From positions 1 through 64,000 of the forward strand of contig JANQQR010000003.1 in assembly GCA_028289195.1 (NCBI GenBank): a stretch of 64,000 nt of DNA, read 5' to 3'. Positions within the stretch are counted from its first letter, which is position 1. Each line of letters starts with the position of its first letter. The notes below the pieces were generated by a model. It ran no database searches and was not told the DNA's origin. It saw only the letters and a list, made by a program, of their open reading frames with translations. Below, one piece after another: positions 18,332-27,010 of this stretch. Position numbers and translations under genes: made by a program. Origin of the DNA: Phycisphaerales bacterium. GTDB taxonomy: Bacteria; Planctomycetota; Phycisphaerae; Phycisphaerales; UBA1924.

Positions 18332-21069
18332 CCGGCGACGCGGGCGAGCGCGAGGGGCCCGGAGCAGGCACGCTTCGGGGCTGGCGCCTCGTCGGGCGTC
18401 TCGCGCTGGTCGCCTACCTGCTGGCTCTCATTGCATCGCACATCGTCATCGCGCGGGCCGAGTCCCGCGCCCTGCGCGAGCGCGAAACGCTCCGCCAGTC
18501 CGCCGGTCGGATCAGCGTCGAGGTGCGCAAGGCCGATCGCGACGGCCCGATCGACGGCACGTCGCTGACGCTCAGCGTCCGGCACTGGGCCCCGAGCGAG
18601 CCCAATCCTTCCAAGGCGCCGGTGATCCTGCTCCACGGCAGCCCCTCGTCCGGAGGCAGCGACTTCCGCGCCACGGCGCCGCTGTTCGCCGAGGCGGGGT
18701 ACGACGTCTACGCGCCCGACCTCCCGGGATTCGGCCTCAGCGACTGGAAGACGAAGGACTACTCCCTTCGCGCCAACGCGCACCTCGTGCTCCAGCTCAT
18801 GGACGAGCTCGGGATCCGGCGCGCGCACACGGTGGGGTGGAGCCAGGGCGGGGGGTCGTGCATCTGGCTCGCCGAGTGGGAGCCGCGGCGCATCGCATCG
18901 ATCACGATGCTCGCCAGCGTCGGGGCGCAGGAGACCGAGGGCTCGGGCGACTACTTCTTCGAGCACGCGAAGTACAAGATCGGCAAGGTGCTGCTCGTCG
19001 CGCTGCCAGAGGTGCTGCCGCACTTCGGGCTGCTGGGCCCGCGCAGCCTGCGCTGGGGGTGGATGGCCAACTTTGATGACAGCGATCAGCGTCCGCTGGC
19101 GGGCGTGATGCGCGGGCTGGAGACGCCGACCCTCATCCTGCAGGGCCGCCACGACTTCCTCGTGAGCGACTGGGCGGCCGAGCGCCACCACGAGCTGATC
19201 GGCCCGAGCACGCTGGTGATGCTCGACGCCAGCCACTTCCTGGTGAACCCGAGCAGCCCGGGCTTCGACGACTCGAACGACCACATGCTCGCGCACTTCG
19301 CGCACCACGACGCACGGGGCAGGCCGGGGCTGCGCGGCAGTTCGGTGTTCGCGCCCGCGGATTCGCACCGGGCGCGCGAGCTCGGCGGCGTAGAGATCTC
19401 GCGCGAGCTGCCGTGGTGGCTCATCATCATGCTCATCACGTTGGCGACGTTCGTCAGCGAGGACCTCACCATCATCTCGGTCGCCCTCCTGATCGTCAGC
19501 CAGTCGCTCGACTGGGGCGTCGGGCTGATCGGGTGCTTCGTGGCGATCGTCGTGGGCGACATGGCGCTGTGGGCGCTCGGGCGATTCCTGGGCCGGCGTG
19601 TGCTGAAGCTGCCGCTGATCCGGGGTGTCGTGAACGAGAAGGCGCTGGAGCGCTGGGGGCGCGTGCTCGACAAGCACACCGGCAAGGCCGTGCTGATGTC
19701 GCGCTTCATCCCCGGCACGCGCATGCCGACGTTCATCGCCGCCGGGGTGCTCAGCCGCAAGACTCATCACTTCGTGTTCTGGGTCGCCGTCGCGGCGTTC
19801 CTGTGGACCCCGTTCCTGCTCATCATGACGATGCTGCTGGGCCCGAAGCTGCTGACGATCTTCGAGCGCGTGTTCCACGGCCCGTGGGCCATCGTGGCGG
19901 CGATCTTCGTGATCTTCGTGGCGCTCCGCCTGCTCAGCTACGAGACCACGGCCCAGGGGCGCGACCGGCTCAAGGCCGACCTCGCGCGATTCGTGCGCCG
20001 CGAGTTCTGGCCGGCGTGGATCTTCTACGCGCCCCTCGTGCCGTACTACGCGTGGCTCAGCCTGCGCCACGGCGGACCGATGACGTTCACCTGCGCCAAC
20101 CCCGGCGTCGAGAACGGCGGCGGCGTGATCGGCGAATCGAAGCAACGCATCAACGAGGCGATGGGGCTCGAGAGCAGGTGGGTGCTCCACTCCGTCCTGC
20201 TCGAAGCGGGCGGCACACCCGGCGAGCGCGCGGCGCGTGCGGCCGAGCTCGTCGCCACCGATCCCGAACTCGGGGGCTACCCCGTGATCGTCAAGCCCGA
20301 CCTGGGATACAAGGGCTACGGGATGCACCTCTCCCGCGGGGCAGATGACCTGGAGGAGTATTTCGAGGGCGTGCCGAGCGCCGTGCAGCTCCAGCGCTAC
20401 CACCCGGGGCCGCACGAGCTGGGCGTGCTCTGGGCGCGCGTGCCCGCCGACGGCACGCCGGTCGACGAGTGGGAGGGGGAGATCTTCAGTGCGACCGACA
20501 AGACCTTCCCGGTCATCACCGGCGACGGCAAGCACACCCTCGAGTGGCTGATCTGGGATCACCCGCGCTTCCGCATGCAGGCCAAGGTGTTTCTCAAGCG
20601 GTTCGCCGGCGAGCTCGATCGCGTGCTCGACGACGGCGAGACCATGACCCTCGGCCTGGCGGGAAACCACACCCAGGGCGCCAAGTTCTCTGATGGCATG
20701 TCCAAGGTGACTCCCGCGCTGGCCAGGGAACTCGACCACGTCGCGCGCGGGTTCTGCGAGCGCGGGACCGGGCGCCGGTTCGACTTCGGGCGCTTCGACA
20801 TCCGGTACGAATCCGACGAGAAGCTGGCGCGGGGCGAGGGGTTCGGGATCATCGAGCTCAACGGCACCGCGAGCGAGTCGACGAGCATGTACGACCCGGG
20901 CCGGTCGATCTGGTGGGCCTACTCGCTTCTGTTCCGGCACTGGCGCCGCCTGTTCAGGATCGGCGGGGCCCGGCGGCGTTCCGGGGCCCGGGCCATGTCG
21001 CTGCCCCGGCTGATCGCCGAGTTCCGGTCGTCCAAGCCCCACAAGCCCGCGCAGCGGATGAGCGACTGA
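18328..21069 (+). CDS. three-domain fusion: alpha/beta hydrolase + DedA membrane domain + ATP-grasp
   Basis: A 913-residue protein. After an N-terminal membrane anchor (about 24-41), residues 90-320 form an alpha/beta hydrolase: HGSPSSGGSDF, nucleophile S172 in GWSQGGG, D276 in QGRHDFLVSD, H303 in DASHFL. Residues 362-530 are a DedA/SNARE-associated membrane domain, with FVSEDLTIISVALL, GDMALWALGRFLGRRVL and SRFIPGTRMPTFIAAGV. From about residue 585 comes an ATP-grasp-like region: GYPVIVKPDLGYKGYGMHL, GFGIIELNGTASESTSMYD. DedA proteins act in undecaprenyl-phosphate or lipid recycling; ATP-grasp enzymes join carboxylates to amines or thiols. The combined role is unknown. The start overlaps the NRDE gene stop. 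Confidence 0.85.
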   Translation: MTGDAGEREGPGAGTLRGWRLVGRLALVAYLLALIASHIVIARAESRALRERETLRQSAGRISVEVRKADRDGPIDGTSLTLSVRHWAPSEPNPSKAPVILLHGSPSSGGSDFRATAPLFAEAGYDVYAPDLPGFGLSDWKTKDYSLRANAHLVLQLMDELGIRRAHTVGWSQGGGSCIWLAEWEPRRIASITMLASVGAQETEGSGDYFFEHAKYKIGKVLLVALPEVLPHFGLLGPRSLRWGWMANFDDSDQRPLAGVMRGLETPTLILQGRHDFLVSDWAAERHHELIGPSTLVMLDASHFLVNPSSPGFDDSNDHMLAHFAHHDARGRPGLRGSSVFAPADSHRARELGGVEISRELPWWLIIMLITLATFVSEDLTIISVALLIVSQSLDWGVGLIGCFVAIVVGDMALWALGRFLGRRVLKLPLIRGVVNEKALERWGRVLDKHTGKAVLMSRFIPGTRMPTFIAAGVLSRKTHHFVFWVAVAAFLWTPFLLIMTMLLGPKLLTIFERVFHGPWAIVAAIFVIFVALRLLSYETTAQGRDRLKADLARFVRREFWPAWIFYAPLVPYYAWLSLRHGGPMTFTCANPGVENGGGVIGESKQRINEAMGLESRWVLHSVLLEAGGTPGERAARAAELVATDPELGGYPVIVKPDLGYKGYGMHLSRGADDLEEYFEGVPSAVQLQRYHPGPHELGVLWARVPADGTPVDEWEGEIFSATDKTFPVITGDGKHTLEWLIWDHPRFRMQAKVFLKRFAGELDRVLDDGETMTLGLAGNHTQGAKFSDGMSKVTPALARELDHVARGFCERGTGRRFDFGRFDIRYESDEKLARGEGFGIIELNGTASESTSMYDPGRSIWWAYSLLFRHWRRLFRIGGARRRSGARAMSLPRLIAEFRSSKPHKPAQRMSD

Positions 21070-21160
21070 TTCGTGCGCCCCGATTGACTCGGGGGCGCGG
21101 CGTGCAGACCATCCCCGGACCCTTGGGCGGGTGCCCCGGGGCCAAGGAGCCAGATCGTCC

Positions 21161-21568
21161 ATGACCGCAGTCCTGATGGAGCTCAGCCGGATCCTTATCC
21201 GCGAGATGAACGACTATCAGGTGATCGAGCTGCGCGAGGTCGACGGCGACCGGACGTTCCCCATCGTGATCGGGCTGCCCGAGGCCCAGGCGATCGAGCG
21301 CCGGCTCCAGGGCATCGAGATGAAGCGGCCGCTGACGCACGAGCTCATGAACAACCTCATCGAGGAGTTCGGGGCCGAGCTCATGTCGATCACGATCAAC
21401 GACCTCTCGGACCACACGTTCTTCGCCACGCTCGACATCCAGCGCCCCGGCGGAGAGATGCTCCACGTCGACGCCCGCCCGAGCGACGCGATCGCCCTGG
21501 GGATCGCCCGGGGCGTGCCCGTGTACGTCGAGGAGCACGTCCTCGATGAGGCCGAGAGCGAGTGCTGA
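21161..21568 (+). CDS. bifunctional nuclease (BFN) domain protein
   Basis: A 135-residue protein of the BFN/DUF151 family: MELSRILIREMNDYQVIELREVDGDR, FPIVIGLPEAQAIERRL, RPLTHELMNNLIEEFG, ARPSDAIALGIARGVPVYVEEHVLDEA. BFN-domain proteins were described as nucleases acting on RNA and DNA, mainly from plant and Thermotoga work. It is a single-domain form without the C-terminal UVR domain some homologues have. AAGGAG stands 11 bases before the ATG. Its last codons overlap the likely truD start. Confidence 0.88.
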   Translation: MTAVLMELSRILIREMNDYQVIELREVDGDRTFPIVIGLPEAQAIERRLQGIEMKRPLTHELMNNLIEEFGAELMSITINDLSDHTFFATLDIQRPGGEMLHVDARPSDAIALGIARGVPVYVEEHVLDEAESEC

Positions 21569-22895
21569 GGCGGCGCCCAAGCCGGTGAGCGAACCCGTCG
21601 ACATCCAGACGGATCCCGGGCGCGACCCGGCGTTCCTGCGCGAGCCGGTCCGCCTGACCGAGAGTCTCCCGGGCATCGGAGGCCGGATGCGCGTGCGCGA
21701 CGAGGACTTCCTCGTCGACGAGCAGCCGCTGTACCAGCCATGCGGCGAGGGCGAGCACTGCTACATGCTGATCGAGAAGCGCGGGCTGGCCACGAACCAG
21801 CTCGTGTCGATCGTTGCGCGACACTTCGGCGTCAAGCGCCACGCCGTCGGCGTCGCCGGCATGAAGGACAAGCGCGCGATCACGCGACAGGTGGTGTCCG
21901 TCCACACGCCCGGGAAGAGCATCGACGACTTCCCGATGCTCACCCACGAGCACGCGACGGTGCTCTGGGCCGACATGCACACCAACAAACTCCGCCTGGG
22001 CCACCTCAAGGGCAACCGTTTCAGCGTCAAGGTGCGCGACGTCCAGATGACCGACGTGCTCCGCGCACGGGCGATCATGGAGCAGCTGGCAGAGCGGGGC
22101 GTTCCCAACTTCTTCGGGCCGCAGCGATTCGGCTCCCGCCAGAACAACCACGAACTCGGGCGTCACCTCATCGCGGATGACCCGGACGCGCTGCTCCGCG
22201 AGATGCTCGGGCCCGACGCGGCGAACCCCGAGTTGAACCGGGAGGCGCGCGAGCTCTACGAGCAGGGCCGGTTCGAGGACGCGCTCCGCCTCTTCCCGCG
22301 CGGCTGCAACGCCGAGCGGTCCGCGTTGGCCGGCCTGCACCGCGGCGCCCAGGCCGGCACGATCGTCAAGAAGCTCGACACCGGGCAGAAGCGCTTCTGG
22401 TTCAGCGCTTTCCAGTCGGCGCTGTTCAACCGGGTGCTCAGGCAGCGCGTGGCGGACGGGACGTTCGACCGGCTCCTGGAAGGCGACATCGCCGAGACCT
22501 TCCCCAACGGAGGGATCTTCCGCGTCGACGAGGAGGTGCTCGCCAAGGACGAGACGCAGCCGCGCCTGGAGGGCAAGGAGATCGGGCCGACGGGCCCGAT
22601 GTGGGGCGCCAAGATGGACATGCCCAAGGGCGAACCGGGGATCCTCGAGCGCCAGACACTCGAGGGCGCGGGCGTCACGCGTGAGCAATTGGATTCGGCC
22701 GGGCGATCGCTCGGCCCGTCGATGCTCGGTGCGCGCCGCGCGCTGCGGGTGCCGCTGATCGACCCCGAGATCGAAGGCGGCATCGACGAGCACGGGCACT
22801 ACGTGCGCTGCGCGTTCGAGCTGCCATCGGGGAGCTTCGCGACGGTGGTGATGGGCGAGGTGATGAAGGCGCAGGGAGACCCGCGCGACGAGTGA
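21546..22895 (+). CDS. truD: tRNA pseudouridine synthase TruD
   Basis: A protein of about 449 residues that makes pseudouridine 13 in tRNA-Glu. The catalytic aspartate lies in VAGMKDKRAITRQ. Also present are EDFLVDEQPLYQPCGEGEHCYMLIEKRGL, LRLGHLKGNRFSVKVRDV, NFFGPQRFGSRQNNHELG and FWFSAFQSALFNRVL. The ATG at 21546 overlaps the BFN gene by 23 bases and has GAGGAG upstream; a GTG at 21585 just after the BFN stop is an equally possible start. The length exceeds that of Escherichia coli TruD because of an inserted TRUD subdomain. Confidence 0.9.
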   Translation: MRPRASAEAAPKPVSEPVDIQTDPGRDPAFLREPVRLTESLPGIGGRMRVRDEDFLVDEQPLYQPCGEGEHCYMLIEKRGLATNQLVSIVARHFGVKRHAVGVAGMKDKRAITRQVVSVHTPGKSIDDFPMLTHEHATVLWADMHTNKLRLGHLKGNRFSVKVRDVQMTDVLRARAIMEQLAERGVPNFFGPQRFGSRQNNHELGRHLIADDPDALLREMLGPDAANPELNREARELYEQGRFEDALRLFPRGCNAERSALAGLHRGAQAGTIVKKLDTGQKRFWFSAFQSALFNRVLRQRVADGTFDRLLEGDIAETFPNGGIFRVDEEVLAKDETQPRLEGKEIGPTGPMWGAKMDMPKGEPGILERQTLEGAGVTREQLDSAGRSLGPSMLGARRALRVPLIDPEIEGGIDEHGHYVRCAFELPSGSFATVVMGEVMKAQGDPRDE

Positions 22896-22908
22896 GGCCC
22901 GGCGGGTG

Positions 22909-25596
22909 TCACTCGATCTTCAGCGACATGTTCAGTCGTCCGGTGCCGTCGTTCTCTCGCACGCCAACGCGCACCGTCCGGCCCAGCAGGCGCGTGCCGC
23001 CGTCCTGGTAGCGGAAGTAGCGCGTCGTGGTGGCGCCGGGGGCGAGGCGGCTGATGGGTCGGAACTCACGCCGGTAGCCCGGCGCCTGGGCGAACGCCTC
23101 GATGGTCAGGGGCTCGTCGCCGCGGTTGATGATCCGCATGGACACGATCGCGTCGAGGCGTCCGTCTTCGGTCCGCTCGATGCGATGGCTCGGGATGATC
23201 TCGACGGTCGTCAGCCCGATCTCCAGGTCCATCGGGACCATCTGCACCGGGTAGCGCTGCTGGGCGAGCACCTCGACCTGGGCAACGACGTTCTGCAGCC
23301 CGGCTTCCTCGCCGAGGCTGAAGCTGATCTCGATCGGGAAGCGTGCGGTCTCGCCCGCGTCGAGGCGCAGCGGGATGACGCGCGGCGTGATCGTCCACTC
23401 CTCGGGGTCGCTGATGCGGATGCGGCCGGTGATCCCGATGTTCCACGGGTTCTCGACCACCAGCGACACCTCGTGGCGCTCGGCGCGGGCGGGAAGGAAT
23501 CCAGGCTCGAGGCGCAGGCTCGCGCGGAATTGGGCGAGCTCGGAGTCGATGCCCTGGATGATCACCGGCATCTCGCCCAGCGGGATCTCGTAGTGGTTGG
23601 TGCTGACCGGGCGGATGGGCGTGCGATTCCCGAAGGGATCGATCGCCACGATCGGTCCCGGGCCGAGGTAGCCCCGGATCGTCGCGGCCTCGGGGTCGGC
23701 GCCGTCGGACCAGCCGATGAGCACGTTGCCCTCGGGCCCGCTGGCGATGAACACCGACGCGCCGTCCGCCACCGGCAGCGTTCCGACGATGTCGCGCTCC
23801 GAGAGCGTCTGCACGAGCGTCCGCCACGAGGCCAGCGCCGCGCGGGGCATCAGCGAATCGCGATCGTGACCGAACGCCGAATCCCAGGGCGAGTCGATCG
23901 CCAGCAGGCGCTCGCCCACCGACCACGCCAGCACCGCGCGCCGGAACAGATCGATCACCTGCGCCCGCTGGCCGAACGACTCGTGATCGATCGCTTCGAG
24001 CACCACGCGCCGCTCCGGCTCGCCCGGCCAGTCCCGCATCAGCTCGCGCGCCCACGACGCCGGCACGCCGGCGGGCCACGTGACGCTGAGCGACTCGAGG
24101 TGCTCCACCGAGCGGGGCGGGGGCTGCTCGGCGCCCCACGGGAGGGCGATGCCCGGGCGCGGCACGAGGCGGCGCAGCTCCGTGCGGATGCGCTCGACGT
24201 CCGACGTGAGGTCGTTCCGGAAGAACGCCCGGTTCGCTCCGGTTGCGCCGAGCTGCCAGCGACGCACACGCTCGCCGAACTTGCTGAGCATGCGCGCCAG
24301 GTATGGCGCCCAGTAATCGGCTTCTTCCAGGAGGATCGGGATCGGGTTGTCGCGATCGACGCGGGCCCGCTCGGCCAGCACCTCGGGCACCACCGCGAGC
24401 ACGAACGTCAGCTCCTGGTGCTGATCGAGCAGGCGCTCGGAGACCGCCGACAACTCGGTGGCGGTCTCATCGACACTCGCGATCGTGGTGCGCTCGTCCC
24501 ACACGGCGAGGTGGATCGCGCCGGTCTGCGCGCCGCGCACGAGCTGGGGCAGCAGCTCGCGCTGCTCTGGGGTCACGTGCTCGGCGATCAGCCCGAACGA
24601 CTGTCGCAGCGCCGGGTCGATCTCTTCGCCCTCGGGGCACCAGATGAAATCCACGTAGCGCACACCGATGGGCCCGGCTTTCGAGCTCACGCGCATCACC
24701 CCGCGGTACCACCCGTAGGCCGGGAGCGTGGGCGTCCAGATTTCCCTGCGGGTGATCCTGGGGAGTGTGAGCTCGTGGTCGTCGACCAGCTCGCCCGTCA
24801 GCCCGTAGACCTCGACCTCCACGTCGAGCGACTCGCCCGTCAGGTCGCGCACGCTGATGACCAGGTCCGGGCGCTCGGGGTCGACGATGATGTTCACCGG
24901 CGAATTCGTGCCCAGACCGAGGCGCGGGGCCTGGAGGATCGTCACGTCGTCGAACCAGGCCGCTCCCGAGAAGTCCTCGGGGGCCACGCCGGTCCGGCGC
25001 TTCCCCGGTTCGATCAGGAGCGCCGGCTGGAGGAGTTCGAGCTCGATCTGGATCCAGGTGGCGTGCTCCACGCCCCGGAGGTCCGTATCGATGATCGTCC
25101 AGTCGCCGGACGTGCGGACCGCGCGGCTGCGCGAGACCGATTCGGGGATCAATTCCCGCTCGGCGTCGAGCAGCCACACCGAGAACCTTGCGCTGGCGTG
25201 GCGCAGCCCCTCGGTGCGCACGCGCGAGCGCACGATGTAGTCGGCCTGCGGGATCGCGGGGATCACCCCGGCCGAGAGCATCAGCGATGTCGAGCCGCCC
25301 TGCGTCGGGAGCTTCATCGAGAACTCGCCGCTGGCTGCGTGCTCGAAATCCAGGTAGGCCGCGTTGAACGCCGGGTACCCGGGGCGTGCCCGGCCCGCGG
25401 CGGTGCTGTCCTGGGCGCGGTACCAGCCTCGGGGCACCGGCTCGATCGCGCCGTCGGCAGCGTCGAAGTCCCACAGCTTCACCACCCGCTGGGCGGCGCT
25501 CGGGCGCTGGAGCTGCGCCGAGGCGGCGCTGGCGAGCGCGAGGCCGGTTCCGATCGCCACCAGGGCGCGCGACAGCGTGCGCAGACGTGCGTGCAT
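22909..25596 (-). CDS. large secreted protein of unknown function
   Basis: An 895-residue exported protein with a signal peptide (about residues 1-27, ALASAASAQ). Residues 40-250 look like a jelly-roll carbohydrate-binding domain (YLDFEHAASGEFSMKL, SGAAWFDDVTILQAP). Residues 255-640 resemble the glycoside-hydrolase-like (beta/alpha) region of planctomycete proteins, with SKFGERVRRWQLGATGANRAFF. The C-terminal 200 residues are Ig-like beta domains (NPWNIGITGRIRISDPEEW, ETARFPIEISFSLGEE). No confident catalytic pair can be assigned. A polysaccharide-binding or degrading role is an inference. It converges on truD with only 13 bases between the stops. Confidence 0.7.
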   Translation of the reverse strand: MHARLRTLSRALVAIGTGLALASAASAQLQRPSAAQRVVKLWDFDAADGAIEPVPRGWYRAQDSTAAGRARPGYPAFNAAYLDFEHAASGEFSMKLPTQGGSTSLMLSAGVIPAIPQADYIVRSRVRTEGLRHASARFSVWLLDAERELIPESVSRSRAVRTSGDWTIIDTDLRGVEHATWIQIELELLQPALLIEPGKRRTGVAPEDFSGAAWFDDVTILQAPRLGLGTNSPVNIIVDPERPDLVISVRDLTGESLDVEVEVYGLTGELVDDHELTLPRITRREIWTPTLPAYGWYRGVMRVSSKAGPIGVRYVDFIWCPEGEEIDPALRQSFGLIAEHVTPEQRELLPQLVRGAQTGAIHLAVWDERTTIASVDETATELSAVSERLLDQHQELTFVLAVVPEVLAERARVDRDNPIPILLEEADYWAPYLARMLSKFGERVRRWQLGATGANRAFFRNDLTSDVERIRTELRRLVPRPGIALPWGAEQPPPRSVEHLESLSVTWPAGVPASWARELMRDWPGEPERRVVLEAIDHESFGQRAQVIDLFRRAVLAWSVGERLLAIDSPWDSAFGHDRDSLMPRAALASWRTLVQTLSERDIVGTLPVADGASVFIASGPEGNVLIGWSDGADPEAATIRGYLGPGPIVAIDPFGNRTPIRPVSTNHYEIPLGEMPVIIQGIDSELAQFRASLRLEPGFLPARAERHEVSLVVENPWNIGITGRIRISDPEEWTITPRVIPLRLDAGETARFPIEISFSLGEEAGLQNVVAQVEVLAQQRYPVQMVPMDLEIGLTTVEIIPSHRIERTEDGRLDAIVSMRIINRGDEPLTIEAFAQAPGYRREFRPISRLAPGATTTRYFRYQDGGTRLLGRTVRVGVRENDGTGRLNMSLKIE

Positions 25597-25640
25597 ACCT
25601 CTGGTATCGGCCGATCGACGCGCCGGGATGGAGCGCCGGG

Positions 25641-26909
25641 TCAGTCCTGCGTCGGGGGTGCCGCGAATCGCGGCCGGGGCCGGAACAGGGCCAGGCTGGC
25701 CGTGTGGCCGTGCAGGAACGAGCGCCCGCCGATGGGCCCGTACTCGCCGGCAGCGAAGAATCCGGCCAGCGGCATCGGGGTGCCGTCGTCAGCGGCGAGC
25801 TGCTCGCTGATCATCCGGGCGTCGTGGTGGGCTTCGCCGAACAGCGCCGTGCCTCGGGCGTTGCAGGTGCACAGCAGGCCCCCGGCGGGGGGCGTCTGGA
25901 GGCGCTGCGCCCCGAGCAGCATCGAGAGGTCCTCGTCGGCGGTCCGCGCATCGCGCACGTGGAACTGCACCGTCTGGCCGGTGCGGACCACGTCGCTCAC
26001 GGCGATTGCGCCGGAGCGCTGATCGACTCCCAGCACGCCCCGCACCAGGAAGTCGCCCCGCCCGAAGTGGGACTTGTATTCGTTGATCACCCGGCCGACG
26101 AACATGCCGCTGCTGGGCAGCATCTCGCGTTCTTCCGGGTCGAGCGCCATCACGATGTCCCGCAGGACGTCGAGCGCGCGGCGCCCGCCGAGCTGCTGGA
26201 TCACGTTCCGCTGCGCCTTGGTGACGATGATCGGCTTGCCGATCGGGCGGCAGCCCTGGCTGACGACCGTGTCGACCTGCACGTCGCCCCGGATCGTCAC
26301 GCCGATGCCCCCGGAGCGCATGGCGTGGCCGTTGAGCACCAGGACATTACCACCGGGCTTGGTGGCGCCGCTGGCGACGCCCCCCAGCACCGGGTTCCGC
26401 TTGAGCCCCGGAACAGCGTCGGCGCACCCCGAGAGCATCTCGACCGTCGCGCTCGACGGAACGCTGAACGGATCGGCGAAGAACAGCGTGGCGCGGAGGT
26501 CGCGCTTGGCGCCGATCGCCTCTGCGCACCGCTCGAGCGCCTCGGTGTCGTTGTCCTTGCCCGCGGGGAGGTCGCGGTACGTGAACGACTGCAGCACCGT
26601 GCCGGGGAGGGACGCCGTGAAGATCGACACCCCCGACTGGGACTCGATCTCCTCGTTGGTCCCGACGATGCCCTGGGACGTGACCCCGATGAGCGTGGCC
26701 GGAGCCAGAAGGTCTCCCACCGACTGGGTTACCTGTTCCATGTCCTCGACGTGCGAGCCAGAAGCGAAGACGACAGCCAGATCGACCTGGCCGGGTTCGA
26801 CGCGTGCCGACACCTGCTCGCACACCTGCTCGGCGGCGAGGACCGGATCGACGTTCGCCGAGATGCCGGAGGCGACGGCGAGGGCTGTGGCGGAAGACGT
26901 GTGCTCCAT
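25641..26909 (-). CDS. FIST-domain sensory protein
   Basis: A 422-residue protein with the FIST N and C domains, which are thought to bind small ligands such as amino acids in signal transduction. Visible features are LIGVTSQGIVG, SGVSIFTASLPG, PVLGGVASGATKPGGNVLVLNG and the C-terminal CNARGTALFGEAHHDARMI with PLAGFFAAGEYGPIGGRSFLHGHTASLALF. It is a stand-alone FIST protein with no attached kinase or cyclase domain. The start MEHTSS at 26909 is fixed by the domain boundary and by a TACCCT hexamer 7 bases upstream. It is divergent from the squalene-hopene cyclase. Confidence 0.85.
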   Translation of the reverse strand: MEHTSSATALAVASGISANVDPVLAAEQVCEQVSARVEPGQVDLAVVFASGSHVEDMEQVTQSVGDLLAPATLIGVTSQGIVGTNEEIESQSGVSIFTASLPGTVLQSFTYRDLPAGKDNDTEALERCAEAIGAKRDLRATLFFADPFSVPSSATVEMLSGCADAVPGLKRNPVLGGVASGATKPGGNVLVLNGHAMRSGGIGVTIRGDVQVDTVVSQGCRPIGKPIIVTKAQRNVIQQLGGRRALDVLRDIVMALDPEEREMLPSSGMFVGRVINEYKSHFGRGDFLVRGVLGVDQRSGAIAVSDVVRTGQTVQFHVRDARTADEDLSMLLGAQRLQTPPAGGLLCTCNARGTALFGEAHHDARMISEQLAADDGTPMPLAGFFAAGEYGPIGGRSFLHGHTASLALFRPRPRFAAPPTQD

Positions 26910-26916
26910 CGCCCAT

Positions 26917-26922
26917 AGGGTA
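26917..26922 (-). promoter_or_regulatory. putative leaderless -10 box (TACCCT) of the FIST gene
   Basis: On the minus strand TACCCT is followed by 7 bases and the ATG at 26909. No Shine-Dalgarno sequence fits in the gap. Confidence 0.42.
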
Positions 26923-27010
26923 CGCCTCCCGGAGGCCCGACGCCCGCTGCGTGTATGGTGTTCGCCCGGGCTCTCCCCGCCCGCGTCCACGAGAAGCAGG
27001 TGCCCCCTCC

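Noticed and set aside
18253..21162. Minus-strand frame of about 970 codons opposite the three-domain fusion
   Set aside because: Shadow frame with His/Arg/Glu-rich low complexity; the plus-strand protein has intact catalytic motifs.
22906..26022. Open frame of over 1000 codons on the plus strand opposite the secreted protein and FIST genes
   Set aside because: It is the mirror of real genes in GC-rich DNA: rich in Arg, Ala, His and Gly with no recognisable family, and it runs across two separate minus-strand genes.
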